Below, one piece after another: positions 17,152 to 25,042 of a stretch of DNA of 64,000 nt. How positions within the stretch are numbered: position 1 is the first letter of the stretch; each line of letters starts with the position of its first letter. The translations under genes were made by a program, and so were the position numbers. Source of the DNA: an uncultured Phocaeicola sp. (lineage in GTDB: Bacteria > Bacteroidota > Bacteroidia > Bacteroidales > Bacteroidaceae); contig CAPAOL010000009.1 of the NCBI GenBank assembly GCA_948579315.1, positions 19,826 to 83,825 on the forward strand, written 5' to 3'. The notes under the pieces are model-generated. The model saw only the letters and a list, made by a program, of their open reading frames with translations, was not told where the DNA came from and made no database searches.

Positions 17152-17190
17152 AGAAGGGCGTACTAGGGAAACTAGTGCGCCCTTCTTCTG
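17152..17190 (+). terminator. terminator after the RRM gene
   Basis: The 15-bp stem AGAAGGGCGTACTAG / CTAGTGCGCCCTTCT has one G-U pair and is followed by TTCTGTT. Confidence 0.75.
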
Positions 17191-17233
17191 TTATTCTCAT
17201 TATTCGTTCGTATTCCACCTATGGTTTTCATAT

Positions 17234-17267
17234 AAAAAAGCGTGTTGGCAGCTATTACCAACACGCT
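17234..17267 (-). terminator. terminator after fabD
   Basis: The perfect 10-bp stem AGCGTGTTGG / CCAACACGCT is followed on the minus strand by TTTTTTA, 38 bp past the fabD stop. Confidence 0.85.
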
Positions 17268-17304
17268 CTATATCATTTAAAAAGGAAATCTGTCTTACGG
17301 ATAT

Positions 17305-18192
17305 TTATGCAATACCGTGAGCATTGACAGTACCGTCAATCTTTTTAATCAATCCTTGAAGTACAGCACCCGGGCCACATTCTGTAAAATCAGTAGCACC
17401 GTCAGCAACCATATTTCTTACTGATTGTGTCCAACGTACGGAAGCAGTCAATTGAGCAACCAGATTCTTTTTGATTTCTGCAGGGTCAGTGTGAGGAAGT
17501 GCATCCACATTCTGATATACCGGACATTTAGGAGTATGTATTTCTATAGCTTTGATAGCAGCTTCCAGTTCTATTTTAGCAGGATCCATCAATGGAGAAT
17601 GGAAAGCACCACCCACTTTCAGCGGAAGAGCACGTTTGGCTCCGGCAGCTTTCATCAGTTCGCAAGCCTTTTCGATACCCGGTACAGAGCCGGAGATAAC
17701 GATTTGTCCCGGACAGTTGTAGTTGGCTGGTACGCAAACTTCACCTTCTGCATTTACTGCTGCACAGATTTCTTCTACTTTCTCATCCGGCAATGCGATA
17801 ATAGCAGCCATGGTGGAAGGAGTAGCTTCACAAGCTTTCTGCATAGCCATTGCACGTGCATACACAAGTTTCAATCCATCTTCAAAACTCAATGCACCGG
17901 CAGCAACCAATGCAGAGAACTCACCAAGTGAGTGGCCGGCAGTCATTTCCGGTTTGAAGTCGTCGCCCATGCAAAGAGCAGAAATAACAGAGTGAAGGAA
18001 AACGGCAGGTTGAGTAACCTTTGTCTGACGAAGATCTTCGTCTGTGCCGTTGAACATGATATCTGTAATGCGATATCCGAGGATATCATTTGCTTTTTCA
18101 AACAATTCTTTTGCTAAAGCTGAGTTTTCATACAGGTCTTTACCCATTCCTACAAATTGAGCGCCTTGACCGGGAAATACAAATGCTTTCAT
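17305..18192 (-). CDS. fabD: malonyl-CoA:ACP transacylase
   Basis: A 295-residue FabD that loads malonate onto acyl carrier protein for fatty acid elongation. It starts with the family-typical KAFVFPGQGAQFVGMG. The nucleophilic serine is S88 in GHSLGEFSAL, the catalytic histidine is in GAFHSPLM, and the QPAVFL segment is present. I chose the ATG at 18192 because the promoter -7 box is at 18228-18235, which excludes the 83 residues of open frame upstream (up to 18441); these lie antiparallel-free but inside the thiD coding region. The gene follows thiD by 50 bp. Other fab genes are not in the window. Confidence 0.95.
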   Translation of the reverse strand: MKAFVFPGQGAQFVGMGKDLYENSALAKELFEKANDILGYRITDIMFNGTDEDLRQTKVTQPAVFLHSVISALCMGDDFKPEMTAGHSLGEFSALVAAGALSFEDGLKLVYARAMAMQKACEATPSTMAAIIALPDEKVEEICAAVNAEGEVCVPANYNCPGQIVISGSVPGIEKACELMKAAGAKRALPLKVGGAFHSPLMDPAKIELEAAIKAIEIHTPKCPVYQNVDALPHTDPAEIKKNLVAQLTASVRWTQSVRNMVADGATDFTECGPGAVLQGLIKKIDGTVNAHGIA

Positions 18193-18227
18193 ATTTTTAT
18201 TATTTAATTGATTTTTAATTGCGGGTG

Positions 18228-18262
18228 CAAAGTTACGTATTTTTATGATACAACCGCACAAA
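18228..18262 (-). promoter_or_regulatory. promoter of fabD
   Basis: On the minus strand TTTG (18259-18262) and TAACTTTG (18228-18235) are separated by a 23-bp spacer, inside the 3' end of thiD. It places the transcript start about 30 bases before the fabD ATG. Confidence 0.45.
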
Positions 18263-19079
18263 ATGTACACATTTGTGCAACTGTGTCCGGAAAATGCCAT
18301 AAAGGGCCGTTGCCATGGCCGATATTTAATTCTTTTCCTGCGATAATGGCTTGAGTGATATATGCTTTCGCATGCTGGATAGATTCTCGCATGGGATAGC
18401 CTTTGGCTAGATAGGTGGCAATAGCAGAAGAGAGGGTACATCCTGTTCCATGCAGATTATGGCTTTCTATTTTTTTCTCCTCATATATATGGTAGATAAA
18501 TTCGGACGTATGCAAAAGGTCGCACATATTGTCTCCTTCCAGATGTCCGCCTTTTAGTAAGACATTAGTCTGATAATCATCCGTCAGCATTTTGGCAGCG
18601 GTCTGCATATCCTGAATGTTGTGAATACTTTTACCTGTAAGTGCTTTTGCTTCATCAATATTAGGGGTGATTAATGTGACAAGCGGTAAAAGTTCTTTTT
18701 TGATTTCTTCTATCGCTTCATCTGTCATAAGTTTCCTTCCGCTGGTAGACACCATTACCGGATCGTAAACGACGTATGCAGGCGAATATTTTTGTAGACA
18801 GTCGGAAATTACACGAACGATCTGAATGTCATTTATCATTCCTATTTTGATGGCAATCGGTTGCAGGTCGTCCATCACGGCTTCTATTTGCCCACGAACC
18901 ATATCCGGAGAAATGGACTGTACGGCACGTACTCCCAGTGTGTTTTGTACGGTGATAGCAGTAATAGCCGATGCTGCATAGCCTCCTAAAGCCGAGATTG
19001 TTTTTATGTCTGCCTGAATACCTGCGCCTCCCGAACAATCGGAGCCGGCAATGGATAAAATGACTGGATGACGTTCCAT
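18243..19079 (-). CDS. thiD: hydroxymethylpyrimidine/phosphomethylpyrimidine kinase
   Basis: A 278-residue ribokinase-fold kinase that phosphorylates HMP and HMP-phosphate for thiamine synthesis and salvage. Diagnostic segments are AGSDCSGGAGIQADIKT (residues 11-27), GGYAASAITAITVQNT, the KIGM substrate loop, the DPVMVSTSG segment and the anion hole with catalytic Asp region HGTGCTLSSAIA near residues 212-223. Length is typical. No TPP riboswitch is visible in the 300-bp upstream region; instead there is a good vegetative promoter with an overlapping dyad. Pyridoxal kinase activity is an alternative in this family. Confidence 0.92.
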   Translation of the reverse strand: MERHPVILSIAGSDCSGGAGIQADIKTISALGGYAASAITAITVQNTLGVRAVQSISPDMVRGQIEAVMDDLQPIAIKIGMINDIQIVRVISDCLQKYSPAYVVYDPVMVSTSGRKLMTDEAIEEIKKELLPLVTLITPNIDEAKALTGKSIHNIQDMQTAAKMLTDDYQTNVLLKGGHLEGDNMCDLLHTSEFIYHIYEEKKIESHNLHGTGCTLSSAIATYLAKGYPMRESIQHAKAYITQAIIAGKELNIGHGNGPLWHFPDTVAQMCTFCAVVS

Positions 19080-19104
19080 TTTAGATTTTTTAATATTTAC
19101 CCGA

Positions 19105-19136
19105 CAAAGATAGAATAAAAAACGATAAGGTACAAA
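19105..19136 (-). promoter_or_regulatory. promoter of thiD
   Basis: Minus-strand TTTG (19133-19136), 20-bp spacer, TATCTTTG (19105-19112): a full match to the Bacteroides consensus, 25 bp before the thiD start. The AAACGATA / TATCGTTT dyad (19120-19127, 19143-19150) straddles its -33 element. Confidence 0.7.
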
Positions 19137-19312
19137 ATGACATATCGTTTAAAATACAATAAGTACCTTTCCGGGCATCTGTTGGAAAAGATATGAAAAG
19201 TACTGATAATAAAGCGTCCATCTAGTTTTTGTACTTTATACGATTACTCACCCGTGGAAATACTAAAATACATATTGTAATTCGTAAGATAACACTAACT
19301 ATTCATATTGTA
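19120..19312. promoter_or_regulatory. cluster of dyads and direct repeats between thiD and the Nudix regulator
   Basis: Three patterns occur here: AAACGATA-N15-TATCGTTT (19120-19150); GTAC-centred inverted pairs AAGGTAC/GTACCTT (19127-19133, 19163-19169) and AAAGTAC/GTACTTT (19197-19203, 19231-19237); and CATATTGTA repeated directly at 19271-19279 and 19304-19312, 33 bp apart. They are candidate operators for the divergently read Nudix-type regulator, but none matches an operator I can name with certainty. Confidence 0.4.
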
Positions 19313-19367
19313 GAATGTATGATATGTATTTATATGAAAAACAATGTTTTATAGCATAGTTCTTATT

Positions 19368-19399
19368 TTTGTTTTGATGGTTTTTAGCCTCTATATTTG
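19368..19399 (+). promoter_or_regulatory. promoter of the Nudix regulator gene
   Basis: TTTG at 19368-19371, 20-bp spacer, TATATTTG at 19392-19399: a full consensus match 21 bp before the ATG at 19421. Confidence 0.7.
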
Positions 19400-19420
19400 C
19401 ATCGTCTTAAAGAAATAGAT

Positions 19421-20152
19421 ATGCAAAATCTACAGAAAAATACACCTTTAGCAAACAATCATATATCAGTAGACTGTGTAGTGATTGGTTTTGACGGAGA
19501 ACAACTGAAAGTGTTGCTTGTAAAACGTGCAGGTGAGGATAATGGAGAAGTATATCATGATATGAAACTTCCCGGAAGTCTTATCTATATGGATGAAGCC
19601 CTGGATGAAGCTGCACAACGAGTTTTGTATGAACTGACAGGACTTAAAAATGTGAATCTGATGCAGTTTAAAGCATTTGGTTCTAAAAATAGAACGAGTA
19701 ATCCGAAAGATGTACGTTGGTTGGAAAGAGCTATGCAGTCAAAAGTGGAGCGTATTGTTACCATTGCATATTTGTCGATGGTGAAGATAGACCGTACATT
19801 GGATAAGAATCTGGACGATCACCAGGCTTGCTGGGTTGCTTTGAAAGACGTGAAAACACTGGCTTTCGACCATAATCTGATTATAAAGGAGGCAATGACT
19901 TATATTCGTCAGTTCGTAGAATTTAATCCTTCCATGTTGTTTGAACTGCTTCCACGTAAATTTACAGCCGCACAATTAAGGACTCTTTTTGAATTAGTAT
20001 ACGACAAAGCCGTGGATGTGCGCAACTTCCATAAAAAAATAGCAATGATGGAATATGTAGTTCCTTTGGAAGAAAAACAACAAGGAGTGGCTCACCGTGC
20101 TGCCCGTTATTATAAATTTGATAAGAAGATATATAATAAGGTAAGAAGGTAG
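19421..20152 (+). CDS. xylR: Nudix-related transcriptional regulator (probable XylR)
   Basis: A 243-residue NrtR-like protein. Residues 14-150 form a Nudix-like domain (VDCVVIGFDGEQLKVLLVKR, then GSLIYMDEALDEAAQRVLYELTG), with the Nudix box degenerate: the usual REXXEE catalytic glutamates are not all in place, so it is probably a ligand sensor rather than a hydrolase. The C-terminal part (about 160-243) fits the winged-helix domain (FTAAQLRTLFELVYDKAVD, NFHKKIAMM). Bacteroides AraR and XylR belong to this class, and the xylBAE genes follow directly, so a xylose regulator is the likely role. An in-frame TTG at 19397 lies in the -7 box and was rejected as start. Confidence 0.85.
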   Translation: MQNLQKNTPLANNHISVDCVVIGFDGEQLKVLLVKRAGEDNGEVYHDMKLPGSLIYMDEALDEAAQRVLYELTGLKNVNLMQFKAFGSKNRTSNPKDVRWLERAMQSKVERIVTIAYLSMVKIDRTLDKNLDDHQACWVALKDVKTLAFDHNLIIKEAMTYIRQFVEFNPSMLFELLPRKFTAAQLRTLFELVYDKAVDVRNFHKKIAMMEYVVPLEEKQQGVAHRAARYYKFDKKIYNKVRR

Positions 20153-20161
20153 ACCCTGTTC

Positions 20162-20189
20162 AAGTATTAAGTATCAAGTATTAAGTATT
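20162..20189 (+). repeat. four tandem heptamers
   Basis: AAGTATT, AAGTATC, AAGTATT, AAGTATT occur head to tail between the regulator and xylB. This simple repeat could vary in copy number. No promoter consensus was found in 20153-20263, so xylB may be read from the regulator's transcript. Confidence 0.75.
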
Positions 20190-20263
20190 AGGCGTTGAAT
20201 GTTAAAGCATTAATTGTCGGACATTGAGCGTAAATAGTAAATCGTTTAATCGTAAATAAAATT

Positions 20264-21799
20264 ATGTTTCTATTAGGCTATGACATAGGTAGCTCGTCTG
20301 TAAAAGCGAGTTTGGTAAATGCGGAGACTGGTAAATGTGTATCCTCGGCATTTTTTCCGAAAACAGAAGCGAATATTATTGCAGTGAATCCCGGATGGGC
20401 GGAACAAGATCCTGAAAGTTGGTGGGAAAACTTAAAGTTGTCCACGCAGGCTATTATGACCGAATCCGGAGTGAGTGCCGCTGAAATTAAAGCCATCGGC
20501 ATCTCTTATCAGATGCACGGATTGGTTTGTGTTGATAAGAATCAGCATGTATTGCGTCCTGCTATCATCTGGTGTGACTCTCGTGCGGTGCCATACGGTC
20601 AGAAAGCGTTTGAGACAATCGGGGAGGAGAGATGTCTTTCTCATTTGTTGAACTCACCGGGAAATTTTACCGCTTCCAAGTTGGCGTGGATTAAAGAAAA
20701 CGAACCTGCCATCTATGAGCAGATTGATAAGATAATGCTGCCGGGCGATTATATTGCCATGAAGTTGAGTGGAGAAATCTACACAACTGTTTCCGGACTT
20801 TCGGAAGGTATGTTCTGGGATTTCAAGAACAACCGGGTGGCTGATTTCTTAATGGATTATTACGGATTTGATTCTTCTTTGATTGCAGATATTAAACCGA
20901 CCTTTGCAGAGCAGGGACGTGTAAATGCAATAGCTGCCAAAGAGCTTGGACTGAAAGAAGGAACACCGATTACTTATCGTGCAGGCGACCAGCCTAACAA
21001 TGCCCTTTCTCTGAACGTGTTTAATCCGGGAGAGATTGCTTCTACGGCAGGAACATCGGGAGTGGTTTATGGCGTGAACGGTGAAGTGAACTATGATCCG
21101 CAGTCACGCGTCAATACCTTTGCGCATGTCAATCATACCATAGATCAGACACGTTTGGGAGTATTGCTTTGCATCAACGGAACAGGTATTCTCAACTCAT
21201 GGGTGAAACGCAACATTGCTCCCGAAGGAATATCTTATAATGAAATGAATGTATTGGCTTCCAAAGCTCCTATCGGCAGTGCGGGAATCAGTATTCTGCC
21301 CTTTGGTAACGGTGCCGAACGTATGCTGAACAATAAAGAAATCGGTTGCAGTATCCGTGGACTGGATTTTAATACGCATGGCAAACATCATATTATTCGT
21401 GCCGCTCAAGAAGGTATTGTATTCTCTTTTAAATATGGCATTGATATCATGGAGCAAATGGGAATTCCTGTGAAGATGATCCATGCCGGACACGCTAATA
21501 TGTTCTTGAGTTCTATCTTCCGCGATACTTTGGCGGGAGTCACAGGAGCTACTATCGAGCTTTACGATACGGATGGTTCCGTAGGCGCTGCGAAAGGTGC
21601 GGGCATCGGTGCAGGTATCTACAAGGATAACAATGAGGCATTTGCTACGCTTGACAAACTGGATGTGATTGAGCCTAATGTGGCAAAACGACAGGAATAT
21701 GCTGACGCGTACGCAAAATGGAAATACCGTCTTGAAAAGTCGATGACCGGTAACATACCGGCTCCGGTTCTGTCTTCAGATAAATCATTAACAATTTAA
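20264..21799 (+). CDS. xylB: xylulokinase (FGGY family)
   Basis: A 511-residue FGGY carbohydrate kinase that phosphorylates D-xylulose to xylulose-5-phosphate. The N-terminal ATPase phosphate-1 motif LLGYDIGSSSVKASLV (residues 3-18) is followed by the conserved GISYQMHGLVCVD and WCDSRA segments of the sugar site. The catalytic aspartate is probably in YRAGDQPNNALS, and GTSGVVYGV and the C-terminal GAAKGAGIGAG adenosine loop are present. It precedes xylA by 29 bp and follows the Nudix regulator, which fixes the substrate as xylulose with good confidence. Confidence 0.92.
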   Translation: MFLLGYDIGSSSVKASLVNAETGKCVSSAFFPKTEANIIAVNPGWAEQDPESWWENLKLSTQAIMTESGVSAAEIKAIGISYQMHGLVCVDKNQHVLRPAIIWCDSRAVPYGQKAFETIGEERCLSHLLNSPGNFTASKLAWIKENEPAIYEQIDKIMLPGDYIAMKLSGEIYTTVSGLSEGMFWDFKNNRVADFLMDYYGFDSSLIADIKPTFAEQGRVNAIAAKELGLKEGTPITYRAGDQPNNALSLNVFNPGEIASTAGTSGVVYGVNGEVNYDPQSRVNTFAHVNHTIDQTRLGVLLCINGTGILNSWVKRNIAPEGISYNEMNVLASKAPIGSAGISILPFGNGAERMLNNKEIGCSIRGLDFNTHGKHHIIRAAQEGIVFSFKYGIDIMEQMGIPVKMIHAGHANMFLSSIFRDTLAGVTGATIELYDTDGSVGAAKGAGIGAGIYKDNNEAFATLDKLDVIEPNVAKRQEYADAYAKWKYRLEKSMTGNIPAPVLSSDKSLTI

Positions 21800-21828
21800 A
21801 TAATAACCATTTTAAAAATAAAAGAATT

Positions 21829-23145
21829 ATGGCAACAAAAGAATTTTTCCCGGGAATTGAAAAGATTAAGTTCGAAGGTAAAGATAGTAAGAATCCGATG
21901 GCATTCCGTTACTACGATGCTGAAAAGGTTATCAACGGTAAGAAGATGAAAGATTGGTTGAGATTCGCTATGGCATGGTGGCATACTTTGTGTGCTGAAG
22001 GTGGCGACCAATTCGGTGGCGGAACAAAACAATTCCCTTGGAATAGTAATGCTGACGCTATACAAGCTGCAAAAGATAAAATGGACGCAGGTTTCGAATT
22101 CATGCAGAAAATGGGTATCGAATACTACTGTTTCCACGATGTAGACTTGGTTTCTGAAGGTGCAAGCATCGAAGAATACGAAGCTAATCTGAAAGCAATC
22201 GTAGCATACGCAAAACAGAAACAAGCTGAAACAGGCATCAAACTGTTGTGGGGTACTGCCAACGTATTTGGCCATGCACGTTATATGAACGGTGCTGCTA
22301 CTAACCCTGATTTTGACGTAGTAGCTCGTGCTGCTGTTCAGATTAAGAATGCAATCGATGCAACGATCGAACTGGGTGGTCAGAACTATGTATTCTGGGG
22401 TGGCCGTGAAGGCTATATGTCTCTTCTGAATACAGATCAGAAACGTGAAAAAGAACACTTGGCAAAAATGCTGACCATCGCTCGTGATTATGCTCGTGCC
22501 CGTGGTTTCAAAGGTACTTTCCTGATTGAGCCGAAACCGATGGAACCGACAAAACATCAGTATGATGTAGATACAGAAACAGTAATCGGATTCCTGAAAG
22601 CTCATGGCTTGGATAAAGATTTCAAAGTGAACATTGAAGTAAACCACGCAACTTTGGCTGGTCACACTTTCGAACACGAATTGGCAGTAGCAGTAGACAA
22701 CGGCATGTTGGGTTCTATCGACGCTAACCGTGGTGATTATCAGAATGGTTGGGATACAGACCAATTCCCGATTGACAACTACGAACTGACACAAGCTATG
22801 ATGCAAATTATCCGCAACGGTGGCTTGGGTAACGGTGGAACAAACTTCGACGCTAAAACTCGTCGTAACTCTACTGACCTGGAAGATATCTTCATCGCTC
22901 ACATCGCAGGTATGGACGCTATGGCTCGTGCATTGGAAAGCGCAGCTGCTCTGCTGAACGAATCTCCCTATAAGAAAATGCTGGCTGACCGTTACGCTTC
23001 ATTTGATGGCGGTAAAGGTAAGGAGTTTGAAGATGGCAAGTTGACTTTGGAAGATGTAGTTGCTTATGCAAAAGCAAACGGTGAACCGAAGCAGACTAGC
23101 GGTAAACAAGAACTTTATGAAGCAATTCTGAATATGTATTGCTAA
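21829..23145 (+). CDS. xylA: xylose isomerase
   Basis: A 438-residue metal-dependent isomerase converting D-xylose to D-xylulose. Length and sequence fit the class II (long, about 440 residues) enzymes with the N-terminal extension. Visible active-site segments are YYCFHDVDL (catalytic His), VFWGGREGYMSLLNTD, LIEPKPMEPTKHQYD (metal ligands Glu and the following Asp/Glu/His sites), NIEVNHATLAGHTFEHE, and GSIDANRGD. It is 29 bp after xylB and is followed by an imperfect inverted repeat before xylE. Codon usage looks like that of a highly expressed gene, with many GGT, GAA, AAC and CTG codons. Confidence 0.97.
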   Translation: MATKEFFPGIEKIKFEGKDSKNPMAFRYYDAEKVINGKKMKDWLRFAMAWWHTLCAEGGDQFGGGTKQFPWNSNADAIQAAKDKMDAGFEFMQKMGIEYYCFHDVDLVSEGASIEEYEANLKAIVAYAKQKQAETGIKLLWGTANVFGHARYMNGAATNPDFDVVARAAVQIKNAIDATIELGGQNYVFWGGREGYMSLLNTDQKREKEHLAKMLTIARDYARARGFKGTFLIEPKPMEPTKHQYDVDTETVIGFLKAHGLDKDFKVNIEVNHATLAGHTFEHELAVAVDNGMLGSIDANRGDYQNGWDTDQFPIDNYELTQAMMQIIRNGGLGNGGTNFDAKTRRNSTDLEDIFIAHIAGMDAMARALESAAALLNESPYKKMLADRYASFDGGKGKEFEDGKLTLEDVVAYAKANGEPKQTSGKQELYEAILNMYC

Positions 23146-23152
23146 TTGACCC

Positions 23153-23239
23153 CACCACAGATTACGCGGATTGTCACAGATTGATTTTCTTCTCTCTTAT
23201 TTTGAATTTTATCTGTGTCAATCTGTGAAATCTGTGGTG
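23153..23239. repeat. imperfect 29-bp inverted repeat with CACAGATT motifs between xylA and xylE
   Basis: Arms at 23153-23181 and 23211-23239 pair over most of their length around a 29-bp loop. CACAGATT or its complement occurs five times, in direct and inverted order. The hairpin starts 8 bp after the xylA stop and ends 45 bp before xylE. It may stabilise the xylBA mRNA or reduce xylE read-through. The CACAGATT family resembles interspersed extragenic repeats. Confidence 0.7.
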
Positions 23240-23283
23240 ATATATATCCAACTACTACAACACTACTTTATCTACTTATAACC

Positions 23284-24744
23284 ATGATTAATACAACGAA
23301 CGAGGGTAGCAAACTCTACCTATATTCGATAACCTCTGTCGCCATTTTGGGAGGACTGCTTTTCGGATACGATACAGCAGTTATTTCTGGTGCGGAGAAA
23401 GGCTTGGAGGCTTTTTTTCTTTCGGCCTCTGATTTTCAATACAATAAAGTAATGCATGGAATCACATCTTCCAGTGCATTGATTGGCTGTGTACTGGGTG
23501 GTGCGATCTCCGGTATATTTGCTTCCCGTTTGGGACGTCGTAATTCTCTAAGGCTTGCTGCCGTACTCTTTTTCCTTTCAGCATTAGGTTCCTATTATCC
23601 GGAAGTCTTGTTTTTCGAATATGGAAAGCCAAACATGGATTTGCTGATTGCTTTTAATTTGTATCGTGTTTTGGGCGGTATCGGTGTTGGACTGGCTTCT
23701 GCAGTCTGTCCGATGTATATTGCTGAAATTGCTCCTTCTAATATTCGTGGAACGCTTGTATCGTGTAACCAGTTTGCTATCATCTTCGGTATGTTGGTAG
23801 TATACTTCGTGAATTTCCTGATTATGGGCGACCATCAAAATCCTATTATTTTGAAAGATGCAGCCGGTGTACTGTCTGTTAGTGCTGAATCTGATATGTG
23901 GACCGTTTATGAAGGATGGCGTTACATGTTCGGTTCGGAAGCTTTCCCTGCCGCTTTCTTCGGTCTGTTGTTGTTCTTTGTTCCCAAGACTCCTCGTTAT
24001 CTTGTATTGATACAGCAGGATGAAAAGGCTTATTCGATCCTTGAAAAGATCAATGGTAAGACAAAAGCACAGGAAATTCTTAATGATATTAAAGCTACTG
24101 CTCATGAAAAGACAGAGAAAATCTTTACTTATGGAGTGGCAGTAATTGTAATCGGTATTTTGCTTTCTGTATTCCAACAGGCTATCGGTATTAATGCGGT
24201 ACTTTATTATGCTCCTCGTATTTTCGAAAATGCAGGTGCAGAAGGAGGTGGCATGATGCAGACAGTTATTATGGGTATTGTAAACATTGTCTTTACATTG
24301 GTTGCAATCTTCACTGTAGACCGCTTCGGACGTAAACCACTATTGATAATCGGTTCTATTGGTATGGCTGTAGGTGCATTTGCGGTAGCAATGTGTGATA
24401 GCATGGCAATAAAGGGTGTTCTCCCGGTACTTTCAGTGATTGTGTATGCAGCATTCTTTATGATGTCTTGGGGACCGATTTGCTGGGTGTTGATCTCGGA
24501 AATATTCCCGAACACCATCCGTGGTAAAGCGGTGGCAATCGCCGTGGCATTCCAATGGATATTCAATTACATTGTATCTTCTACTTTCCCGGCACTGTAC
24601 GACTTCAGCCCGATGTTTGCATATAGTTTATATGGCATAATCTGTGTGGCTGCTGCTATCTTCGTTTGGCGTTGGGTGCCTGAAACGAAAGGTAAGACAC
24701 TGGAAGATATGAGCAAACTTTGGAAGAAAAATAAATTAGGTTAG
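23284..24744 (+). CDS. xylE: D-xylose:H+ symporter (MFS)
   Basis: A 486-residue major facilitator of the sugar porter family with twelve predicted helices. Signatures are GGLLFGYDTAVISGA (helix 1), the loop motif RLGRRNSLR, YRVLGGIGVGLASAVCPMYIAEIAP (helix 5 region), FQQAIGINAVLYYAP (sugar site, helix 7), DRFGRKPLL, and the C-terminal VPETKGKTLEDM. An upstream in-frame GTG (23215) would sit inside the inverted repeat and add 23 non-conserved residues, so the ATG at 23284 is preferred. Its place behind xylBA indicates D-xylose as substrate. Confidence 0.94.
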   Translation: MINTTNEGSKLYLYSITSVAILGGLLFGYDTAVISGAEKGLEAFFLSASDFQYNKVMHGITSSSALIGCVLGGAISGIFASRLGRRNSLRLAAVLFFLSALGSYYPEVLFFEYGKPNMDLLIAFNLYRVLGGIGVGLASAVCPMYIAEIAPSNIRGTLVSCNQFAIIFGMLVVYFVNFLIMGDHQNPIILKDAAGVLSVSAESDMWTVYEGWRYMFGSEAFPAAFFGLLLFFVPKTPRYLVLIQQDEKAYSILEKINGKTKAQEILNDIKATAHEKTEKIFTYGVAVIVIGILLSVFQQAIGINAVLYYAPRIFENAGAEGGGMMQTVIMGIVNIVFTLVAIFTVDRFGRKPLLIIGSIGMAVGAFAVAMCDSMAIKGVLPVLSVIVYAAFFMMSWGPICWVLISEIFPNTIRGKAVAIAVAFQWIFNYIVSSTFPALYDFSPMFAYSLYGIICVAAAIFVWRWVPETKGKTLEDMSKLWKKNKLG

Positions 24745-24797
24745 TGTAACTTCATCATGTCATTATGACTTCGGTTTCTTGGCATGGTTCTATTAAG

Positions 24798-24838
24798 ATT
24801 ATGACATCGTACCAATGGTATGGTGTCATAATTGTTTT
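24798..24838 (+). terminator. terminator after xylE
   Basis: The 16-bp stem ATTATGACATCGTACC / GGTATGGTGTCATAAT (24798-24813, 24817-24832; two wobble pairs) has a 3-nt loop followed by TGTTTTAT. Confidence 0.75.
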
Positions 24839-24935
24839 ATATACTATTGATAGATAATCACATGTAAAATCATTTAAATGAAGGTATACGAATCGTTTTG
24901 CATTTTTGAGTAAATAGATTGTTTGGCTATGCACT

Positions 24936-24943
24936 TATCTTTG
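24936..24943 (+). promoter_or_regulatory. possible -7 box upstream of the agmatine deiminase-like gene
   Basis: TATCTTTG matches the -7 consensus 100 bp before the start codon. No TTTG lies at the right distance. A short palindrome GCCAAATGGC (24984-24993) lies in the predicted leader. The rest of 24839-25042 shows nothing else. Confidence 0.35.
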
Positions 24944-25042
24944 CATTGTGATATTTGTGAGATCGTTTTAAGCTATGGATATTGCCAAATGGCATTTTTC
25001 TAGTTATAACATATTATTATTGGTTTTTCGTTAGGTAAGATT

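Noticed and set aside
18193..18441. Open frame extending fabD upstream by 83 codons
   Set aside because: It runs through the thiD coding region, lacks FabD homology, and lies upstream of the fabD promoter. The conserved N terminus begins at 18192.
19397..19420. TTG start eight codons upstream of the Nudix regulator
   Set aside because: It lies in the -7 box of the promoter, so it would not be in the mRNA.
18080..19420. TPP riboswitch upstream of thiD
   Set aside because: No thi-box-like core was found in 19080-19420, and the promoter is only 25 bp from the start codon, leaving no room.
23215..23283. GTG-initiated extension of xylE
   Set aside because: These codons lie in the CACAGATT inverted repeat and do not resemble a transporter N terminus. 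The ATG at 23284 fits.
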